Positions 58,851 through 64,000 of a stretch of DNA of 64,000 nt are shown here, piece after piece. Position 1 is the stretch's first letter, and the number at the start of each line of letters is the position of its first letter. Made by a program: the position numbers and the translations under genes. This DNA is from Oceanisphaera pacifica (lineage in GTDB: Bacteria > Pseudomonadota > Gammaproteobacteria > Enterobacterales > Aeromonadaceae), in the NCBI RefSeq assembly GCF_017498065.1, contig NZ_JAGDFX010000012.1:45236-109235 (forward strand), written 5' to 3'. Below the pieces are notes generated by a model. It had not been told where the DNA came from and searched no databases. It worked only from the letters and a program-made list of their open reading frames with translations.

Positions 58851-59210
58851 TTAAGACTTATCCTGCTCTGAATTAGAGGAAGATGTGGGTTCGCTGATCT
58901 GTGTAGACGCCGCCTTTTTCTCATAAGGGCGGGTCACAGAATCAGCGGCATCCTTTAGCTGCTCCATAGACTCTTGTAGCTCGGGGCTTAATTTTTTCAT
59001 ATCAAGCTGCTCGGCTTTTTTTAAGTCTTGGTGCAATTCATCTAGCCGCAATTCCTGAGCAAGCTCAGTTTTGACTGCATTGGCCGTACTTTTGACCGTT
59101 TTAAAAAATCGAGAGACGGTTCTGATCGCTACCGGTAGGCGCTCTGGCCCTAATACCAATAGTCCAATCACAGCGATCACCACAAGCTCCCAGAAACCGA
59201 TATCAAACAT
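58851..59210 (-). CDS. tatB: Twin-arginine translocase subunit TatB
   Basis: A 119-residue protein: N-terminal membrane helix MFDIGFWELVVIAVIGLLVLGPERLP with the glutamate and GPERLP hinge typical of TatB, an amphipathic helix (TVSRFFKTVKSTANAVKTELAQEL) and an acidic tail. It works with TatC in signal recognition. Shorter than E. coli TatB (171), within the normal range. Two bases downstream of tatA. Confidence 0.95.
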   Translation of the reverse strand: MFDIGFWELVVIAVIGLLVLGPERLPVAIRTVSRFFKTVKSTANAVKTELAQELRLDELHQDLKKAEQLDMKKLSPELQESMEQLKDAADSVTRPYEKKAASTQISEPTSSSNSEQDKS

Positions 59211-59212
59211 GA

Positions 59213-59479
59213 CTACACTCGATCGTTATCTTTGGTTTTTTCCTGATGCTCAGGGTTAACCGTCTCTGACTGCTCTTTTTTGGCAGATAAGGACTCTTGT
59301 TTAAAGTCAGCATCTTGCTGATCCTTATCCCCGTCTTTCTCATCATCACTCATGGCTTTTTTAAAGCCCTTTACCGCAGAGCCTAAGTCTCCACCCAGGC
59401 CGCGCAGCTTTTTGGTTCCAAACAAGAGTACAACAATTAACACTACAATAAGTAGCTGCCAAACACTGATTCCACCCAT
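59213..59479 (-). CDS. tatA: Twin-arginine translocase subunit TatA
   Basis: An 88-residue protein: one membrane helix ([18 protein letters not shown]), the [14 protein letters not shown] hinge and amphipathic helix ([16 protein letters not shown]), then a charged tail. TatA forms the pore-like assembly for folded, twin-arginine substrates. First of tatA-tatB-tatC-tatD-hemB; 77 bp separate it from ubiB. Confidence 0.96.
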   Translation of the reverse strand: MGGISVWQLLIVVLIVVLLFGTKKLRGLGGDLGSAVKGFKKAMSDDEKDGDKDQQDADFKQESLSAKKEQSETVNPEHQEKTKDNDRV

Positions 59480-59556
59480 AGTCGTTTCTTCCTCTGCAAT
59501 AATATAAAACGGTATAATATCTTAGCTTAATGCCAATGCTTTGCTGTTAGATCAAA

Positions 59557-61194
59557 TTAATGCGCTATTTTTTGCCAGCCAAACAACCATACAACCAAAG
59601 TGAGTACTAGACCAGACATGGCTAACTCGGTTTTATCCATTCCGAGCAATAAGGTACTGGCTAACAACAATGACGCCCCTATGGCTAATAAAAAACGTCC
59701 TTTTCCTTGACGCTTATTATGCTGTGCAAATTCTTGATACAACCCCTGCATTTGCCCCTGCTGCATTTTGGCTTGACGTAAAGCGTCATACACTAACTCA
59801 GGCAATTCAGGTAGTTTTTCTGCCCAATACGGCGCTTTTTCTTTTACCGCATTAATCACGGCTTTGTAACCTACTTGACGCTGCATCCACTCTTCTAAGA
59901 AGGGCTTAGCTGTTTGCCATAAATCTAGCTGCGGATACAACTGACGTCCAACGCCTTCCACATACAACAAGGTTTTTTGTAATAGCACCAACTGTGGCTG
60001 TACCGCCATATTAAAACGGCGTGCCGTACTAAAGAGATTAAGCAGCACATGACCAAATGAAATCTCTGACAGCGGCTTTTCGAATATGGGCTCTAATACG
60101 GTACGAATAGCTGACTCAAACTCTTCTATTTTGGTTTCGGCAGGAACCCAACCAGATTCCACATGTAACTCGGCAACTTTGCGGTAATCACGATTAAAAA
60201 ACGCCAAGAAGTTTTCTGCTAAATAGCGTTTATCATCCTTATTTAGCGTCCCCACAATACCGCAGTCGATGCCAATCCACTGAGGATCCTCTGGGTGCTC
60301 ATAAGAAACGAAAATATTGCCCGGGTGCATATCTGCGTGAAAAAAGCTGTCGCGAAATACTTGAGTAAAAAACACTTCAACGCCACGTTCAGCTAGCAGC
60401 TTCATATTGGTGCCGTTCGCCTCTAATGCGGCAATATCCGACACTGGAATGCCGTAAATGCGCTCCATAACCAACACATTTTCACGGCAGTAACTTGAGT
60501 ATATTTCAGGCACATACAAAGTACCTGAGCCCTCGAAGTTACGACGCAATTGAATGGCATTCGCCCCTTCGCGCAACAGGTTTAGCTCATCAAATAAGGT
60601 TTTACGATATTCCTCAACCACTTCAACTGGGCGAAAGCGGCTGCTGCGCTCTGGTACTAAACGCGCCACTAAACCTGCCACCGAACTCATTAAGCTCACA
60701 TCTGCATCGATAACGGTATAAATGCTGGGTCTGATCACCTTAACCACCACTTCTTCACCCGTATGCAAGCGAGCGGTATGTACTTGGGCAATGGAGGCTG
60801 AGGCTAGCGGTTTTTCATCAAAATTATCAAAGAGCTCATTAATTGGGGCGCCTAAACTGGCTTCTATTTGTTCGCGCGCTAAACGACCATCAAAAGGCGG
60901 TACTCTATCTTGTAACATCGCCAGTTCTTCGGCGATATCAGGAGGCAATAAATCACGGCGTGTCGATAGCATTTGACCAAATTTAATAAATACCGGGCCC
61001 AGCTCTTCCAATGCTAACCGAATACGTTCACCACGGGATAAGTTAGGGTGGCGATTTTTCAACCAAAATAAGCTTTTTCGCGCAATTCGTGCCGGCCATA
61101 TTTGTAATCGCGCAGGAACAAGCTCATCCAATCCGTAGTCGAACAGGGTTTTACCAATCTGATAGAGCCGAACTAATTCGCGCCACTTCTTCAT
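59557..61194 (-). CDS. ubiB: Ubiquinone biosynthesis regulatory protein UbiB
   Basis: A 545-residue ABC1/ADCK-type atypical kinase. The KxGQ motif is in [10 protein letters not shown]; other kinase-fold motifs are [36 protein letters not shown] and [11 protein letters not shown]. Two C-terminal membrane helices ([16 protein letters not shown] and [12 protein letters not shown]). UbiB is an ATPase needed for coenzyme Q synthesis, possibly extracting lipid precursors. Overlaps ubiJ by four bases. Confidence 0.97.
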   Translation of the reverse strand: MKKWRELVRLYQIGKTLFDYGLDELVPARLQIWPARIARKSLFWLKNRHPNLSRGERIRLALEELGPVFIKFGQMLSTRRDLLPPDIAEELAMLQDRVPPFDGRLAREQIEASLGAPINELFDNFDEKPLASASIAQVHTARLHTGEEVVVKVIRPSIYTVIDADVSLMSSVAGLVARLVPERSSRFRPVEVVEEYRKTLFDELNLLREGANAIQLRRNFEGSGTLYVPEIYSSYCRENVLVMERIYGIPVSDIAALEANGTNMKLLAERGVEVFFTQVFRDSFFHADMHPGNIFVSYEHPEDPQWIGIDCGIVGTLNKDDKRYLAENFLAFFNRDYRKVAELHVESGWVPAETKIEEFESAIRTVLEPIFEKPLSEISFGHVLLNLFSTARRFNMAVQPQLVLLQKTLLYVEGVGRQLYPQLDLWQTAKPFLEEWMQRQVGYKAVINAVKEKAPYWAEKLPELPELVYDALRQAKMQQGQMQGLYQEFAQHNKRQGKGRFLLAIGASLLLASTLLLGMDKTELAMSGLVLTLVVWLFGWQKIAH

Positions 61195-61811
61195 GAATGT
61201 CTCACTTTATCTATTAGCGTCGCTAAGCGCACCTCTAACTGCGACACCTGGTTATATAGCTCACCTACGTCATCATTAAAGTCAGCAAGCTCTAAAGGGC
61301 CAACGGCCAAGCGTGCTTCTTCTAGCGCATAATCGCTCAGTTGATTGCGCAAGCTAATGCCTCTTTGCGTAATCGCCGCTGTTAGCTCGCCTGCATGACG
61401 GCACAATAAATGTGCGGCAATGTCTCCCGTATAAGTGGCCAACCAACCTTCAATATCAATACTGGGATCTTTCACTAAGGCAGAAAAGTCTTGCCAAGGC
61501 ATGGGATCACCTTGCAGGTCGATGCGTCCATCACGTATGTATTGCATCAAGAGACTCTTGTCTTTTAGCAAACCTAGCGCATTTAGTGACAAACTTAGGT
61601 GACTATCTGCACTGCCTTCATATTTTTGTAGCAGCACCAGCTGATCATCAGCAAAGACCATGTACACACTGACGATGCCAGTAACCGTTAGCTGTAATAC
61701 TTTGCCTTGCAGGGGCGCCATTTTTTTTAGTCGCTCAGCATCTTGCTGAATAAAGCGATTAAATGCCAGTTCAAGGGTGCCATTAACCAAAGGGTGTAAC
61801 AGTGCTTTCAT
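61191..61811 (-). CDS. ubiJ: Ubiquinone biosynthesis accessory factor UbiJ
   Basis: A 206-residue SCP2-fold protein ([56 protein letters not shown]) with a C-terminal coiled coil ([21 protein letters not shown]). UbiJ is a lipid-binding hub of the soluble coenzyme Q complex and pairs with UbiK, also encoded in this window. Overlaps ubiE by one base and ubiB by four; the ubiE-ubiJ-ubiB order is standard. Confidence 0.95.
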   Translation of the reverse strand: MKALLHPLVNGTLELAFNRFIQQDAERLKKMAPLQGKVLQLTVTGIVSVYMVFADDQLVLLQKYEGSADSHLSLSLNALGLLKDKSLLMQYIRDGRIDLQGDPMPWQDFSALVKDPSIDIEGWLATYTGDIAAHLLCRHAGELTAAITQRGISLRNQLSDYALEEARLAVGPLELADFNDDVGELYNQVSQLEVRLATLIDKVRHS

Positions 61812-62566
61812 CAGAACTTAAACCCGCGGTGCAATGCCACTATGCCATCGGTGAGGTTAAAGTACTCTACTTGTTCAAGACCGGCTTCTTCCATCATGCC
61901 TTTTAACGTTTCTTGATCAGGGTGCATACGGATAGACTCAGCCAAATATTGATAGCTGTCGCTGTCTTTTGCCACTAGGCTGCCTACTTTAGGCAATACG
62001 TTAAATGAATAAAAATCATAAAGCTTATTCATAACTTCGTGCTGTGGCTTAGAAAATTCCAGTACTAATAAACGACCGCCAGGTTTAAGCACTCGCTGCA
62101 TAGAAGCCAGCGCTTTATCTTTATTGGTTACGTTGCGTAAACCAAAAGCAATAGTAATTAAATCGAAATGGTTATCAGGAAAGGGCAAAGCTTCCGCATT
62201 GGCTTGCACATAAGAGATATTACACCCTAAGCCTTTGTTCCTTAATTTATCGCGCCCTACCTTTAGCATAGAATCGTTGATATCAGCTAAGACAACTTGA
62301 CCAGTTTCACCCACTACACGCGAAAACTTAGCGGTTAAATCACCGGTTCCGCCCGCCAAATCCAACACCTTCTGGCCCTTACGAACACCGGAGCAATCAA
62401 TGGTAAAGCGCTTCCATAAGCGATGAACACCAAACGACATCAGATCATTCATCAAATCATATTTAGCTGCTACCGAATGAAATACGCCGGCAACCATCTG
62501 CTCTTTCTCGTTGGCTTCTACTGTTTTGTAACCAAAGTGAGTGGTCGACTTATCTTGTTCTGACAT
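61811..62566 (-). CDS. ubiE: Ubiquinone/menaquinone C-methyltransferase UbiE
   Basis: A 251-residue SAM-dependent methyltransferase. SAM motif [12 protein letters not shown], post-motif [28 protein letters not shown] and LVLEFSKP match UbiE. It methylates the quinone ring in ubiquinone and menaquinone synthesis. The ATG at 62566 ([13 protein letters not shown]) is the usual start; the longer frame adds 17 residues. First gene of the ubiE-ubiJ-ubiB-tat cluster. Confidence 0.97.
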   Translation of the reverse strand: MSEQDKSTTHFGYKTVEANEKEQMVAGVFHSVAAKYDLMNDLMSFGVHRLWKRFTIDCSGVRKGQKVLDLAGGTGDLTAKFSRVVGETGQVVLADINDSMLKVGRDKLRNKGLGCNISYVQANAEALPFPDNHFDLITIAFGLRNVTNKDKALASMQRVLKPGGRLLVLEFSKPQHEVMNKLYDFYSFNVLPKVGSLVAKDSDSYQYLAESIRMHPDQETLKGMMEEAGLEQVEYFNLTDGIVALHRGFKF

Positions 62567-62623
62567 GCTGGGAGCACCTATAAAGTCAAAGTAAGTGAGT
62601 GTAGCGCAAATATGCAACCTAAA

Positions 62624-63010
62624 TTAACGAGACGCCAATATGTTGGCCGTTAACTGCATACCTAAGTAGGTCACCATGATACAGCAAACGACATTAAGGC
62701 ACACATTCAACATCGCCTTAAGCCATTGACCTTGCTCAAGGAGTAGTAAACTATCGAGTGAGAAAGACGAAAAAGTCGTCAGCGCCCCTAACATGCCGAC
62801 CATTAAGAAAGGTCGCCAACTATTTTCATGCAAAACTTGCTGCTGTACTAATACAAATACAGACCCCATGATTAAAGAGCCCAGTACATTGACCGTGAGT
62901 GTGCCATAAGGAAAAGTACGACCCAGCGCACGCGCCATAATATCGGTAATGCCAAAACGTAATACGGCTCCTAAGGCGCCACCTAACGCAATAATCAATA
63001 AATTCTGCAT
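62624..63010 (-). CDS. crcB: Fluoride channel CrcB/Fluc
   Basis: A 128-residue protein with four membrane helices. GGALGAVLRFGITDIMARALGRTFPYGTLTVNVLGS and MLGALTTFSSFSLDSLLLLEQG (with the TTFSSFS motif that lines the ion path) identify CrcB/Fluc, a dimeric fluoride exporter. No fluoride riboswitch could be recognised upstream. Fifty-seven bases upstream of ubiE and possibly co-transcribed with it. Confidence 0.94.
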   Translation of the reverse strand: MQNLLIIALGGALGAVLRFGITDIMARALGRTFPYGTLTVNVLGSLIMGSVFVLVQQQVLHENSWRPFLMVGMLGALTTFSSFSLDSLLLLEQGQWLKAMLNVCLNVVCCIMVTYLGMQLTANILASR

Positions 63011-63143
63011 CTGTTAAGCCAGAGAATAAATAACGATAAATATTTTGCTTAGTTTACGCTTAGGCCAGAGAAAAGCCTAATAGCATTGACAGCGAAGAGA
63101 GGAGCTTGAGGTGGGATGCGGGGTAACTGGCTAGTATACCACC

Positions 63144-63163
63144 GGCAGGGTAGTCACCCTGCC
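63144..63163. repeat. Hairpin after the tautomerase gene
   Basis: GGCAGGGT-AGTC-ACCCTGCC, a perfect 8-bp stem, 13 bases past the tautomerase stop. No T run follows on either strand, so it may stabilise the 3' end rather than terminate. Confidence 0.6.
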
Positions 63164-63176
63164 AATGATAAAATCG

Positions 63177-63377
63177 TTAGGCTGAACGTTCACGCTTAGC
63201 TTGTACCGACTCACCAGCTACCCCAAAGTCTTGAGTAGCAATGTCTTGTAGCAAAATGCGTACTGTTTCAGGCTTTACTTCTAATGCTTTTACACAAGCA
63301 TCCGTTACTTCTTTAATTAACGCTTCTTTTTGTTCTTTACTGCGCCCTTCAATTAACGCGATATTAAGAATCGGCAT
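63177..63377 (-). CDS. 4-oxalocrotonate tautomerase-family enzyme
   Basis: A 66-residue protein. The proline after the initiator methionine (MPILNIALIEGRSKEQKEALI) is the catalytic base of the family, exposed once Met is removed. It resembles 2-hydroxymuconate tautomerases, which form hexamers and move a double bond in aromatic breakdown. No catabolic genes lie nearby, so the real substrate is unknown. AAGGAAG lies upstream. Confidence 0.85.
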   Translation of the reverse strand: MPILNIALIEGRSKEQKEALIKEVTDACVKALEVKPETVRILLQDIATQDFGVAGESVQAKRERSA

Positions 63378-63440
63378 CCTAACTTCCTTCTCTTTAAAAA
63401 TGAGCAGCCATTACAGTAAAAATTGTGAGCCGAGTCAAAT

Positions 63441-63871
63441 TTATACCAATCGTACTAATTAAGTAGTCAGTTTGTACTTCCTGTAAAAGCCAAACAAAGG
63501 GGTAACGCCACCGACACGCTGCAAGTACCTCCCTGTAACGCTCAACACATGACATCCCTGTCATGTGATGGTCGGTGGAGTCACTCCCTTTATCCGGCCA
63601 TCAGCCACTGAGTCGCCTATTAGCGGCCTCATTGACAACGCAGAGCTCAATAAGAGGCGACTGAGATCGGCTCCCATGACCGTGAAATGCCATGGACGGC
63701 ACTTCCCGAGCCCGTATGGGCCAGCTTGCTGGCGTGTATCTTTATTGGGTAATGGAACGAATATCCAGTGAATATTCGCAGCCATACCCAGCAAAGATGG
63801 CTAGCCCAGTGGCGTGTCGTGGGAGGTAGCTCAGTTTCCTCTTTTATGCAGATTTTCAATAGAACAAATAT
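63441..63871. mobile_element. Miniature IS630/Tc1-type element, copy 2 (right end missing or replaced)
   Basis: Starts TTATACCAATCGTACTAATT at 63441, matching copy 1 at 3965. It then carries the CCACCGAC hairpin module (63508-63581) shared with 13297-13370 and the 125-nt core (63703-63827) shared with 4131-4255. The inverted right end seen in copy 1 is absent; an IS630-like end begins instead at 63872. An insertion at a TA inside the element is the simplest explanation. No gene is supported in 63378-63889. Confidence 0.65.
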
Positions 63872-64000
63872 TTATACCATTCTGTAAAATTAACTGGTCA
63901 GATTTATCCACTCTCTGGAGCACATTTGTGTCACGCGTTCGGCACTTTCAATAAAGGTGTTCCAGGCCTCGCAGACGCTGCTCATGATGTCTTCATAATT
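63872..64000 (-). mobile_element. IS630-family insertion sequence, end fragment
   Basis: TTATACCATTCTGTAAAATT at 63872 looks like the terminal repeat. It agrees with the left end of the adjacent miniature element at 22 of 30 positions and with 13230 at 21 of the first 25. The transposase 3' end follows directly. The rest lies beyond the window. Confidence 0.65.
63890..64000 (-). CDS. IS630-family transposase, C-terminal end only
   Basis: The last 36 codons and stop (TAA at 63890-63892) of a gene cut by the right edge. The sequence NYEDIMSSVCEAWNTFIE... with ERVTQMCSREW fits the C-terminus of IS630-type DDE transposases, which commonly end YxDIxxxxCxAWN...RxTSIxxRxW. The catalytic residues are outside the window. 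Its terminal repeat resembles the ends of the miniature elements, so this family could mobilise them. Confidence 0.7.
   Translation of the reverse strand, partial: NYEDIMSSVCEAWNTFIESAERVTQMCSREWINLTS

Noticed and set aside
63011..63176. Possible fluoride riboswitch near crcB
   Set aside because: crcB is often controlled by one, but I could not find the conserved GGNGAUGG and pseudoknot pattern upstream of its start.

Overview
The window looks like chromosomal DNA from a marine or brackish gammaproteobacterium, most likely in the Aeromonadales (Oceanisphaera/Oceanimonas/Zobellella-like). The reasons are conserved gene order (rpoE-rseABC-lepA-lepB-rnc-era-recO-pdxJ; ubiE-ubiJ-ubiB-tatABC-tatD-hemB; rho beside trxA/rhlB-gppA; nadB/cptA-sdhE/ygfZ), moderate G+C, and an ectoine-catabolism cluster. 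The genus is an inference; no rRNA gene or tRNA gene was recognised.

Layout. 1-3.95 kb: start of a Tat-exported copper oxidase (copA, cut by the left edge), divergent copR with a CopR/CusR box between them, a glutaredoxin-MauE/DoxX fusion, then tsdB-tsdA (thiosulfate to tetrathionate). 4-8.2 kb: a 353-bp miniature element, ybdG, a glutathione transferase and a DUF3360-like permease. 8.2-15.7 kb: hairpin repeats, sbcC/sbcD, an ABM-domain membrane protein, an RluA-type pseudouridine synthase, a YkgJ-type protein and a membrane-anchored FKBP. 15.8-25.2 kb: FMN reductase and the sigma-E/translation/membrane block on the minus strand. 25.3-32.4 kb: nadB, cptA, sdhE, ygfZ, a PACE exporter, an MscS channel and a dicarboxylate/amino-acid symporter. 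32.8-38.2 kb: doeA, doeX, doeC and doeD for ectoine breakdown, without a recognisable doeB. 38.2-45.2 kb: marR-gst, cytochrome c5, rep, csdA-csdE and tcdA. 45.5-49.1 kb: ilvC/ilvY, ubiK and a small unknown protein. 49.1-63.4 kb: fre, ubiD, rho, trxA, rhlB, gppA, hemB, tatD, tatCBA, ubiBJE, crcB and a tautomerase. 63.4-64 kb: a second copy of the miniature element running into the 3' end of an IS630-family transposase.

Functional themes are housekeeping: envelope stress, respiration and quinone synthesis (ubiD, ubiE, ubiJ, ubiB, ubiK, fre), protein export (lepB, tatABC), RNA metabolism (rho, rhlB, rnc, era, lepA), plus accessory modules for copper, thiosulfate and compatible-solute use.

The least explained part is the intergenic DNA, which carries several families of palindromic repeats. 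(1) IS630-like miniature elements (3965-4317, about 13230-13400, 63441-63871) that share modules; two contain a 125-nt nested stem-loop core identical at 124 of 125 positions. One provides the last six codons and the stop codon of ybdG. (2) Four 120-190 bp elements whose ends are inverted CCACGGAA-rich arms. (3) AGCTGTCAGC-type repeats in which three genes end. (4) A 39-nt sequence present twice without change. I see no CRISPR array, prophage or clear defence island, and no gene system I would call undescribed; the repeat families are the best leads.
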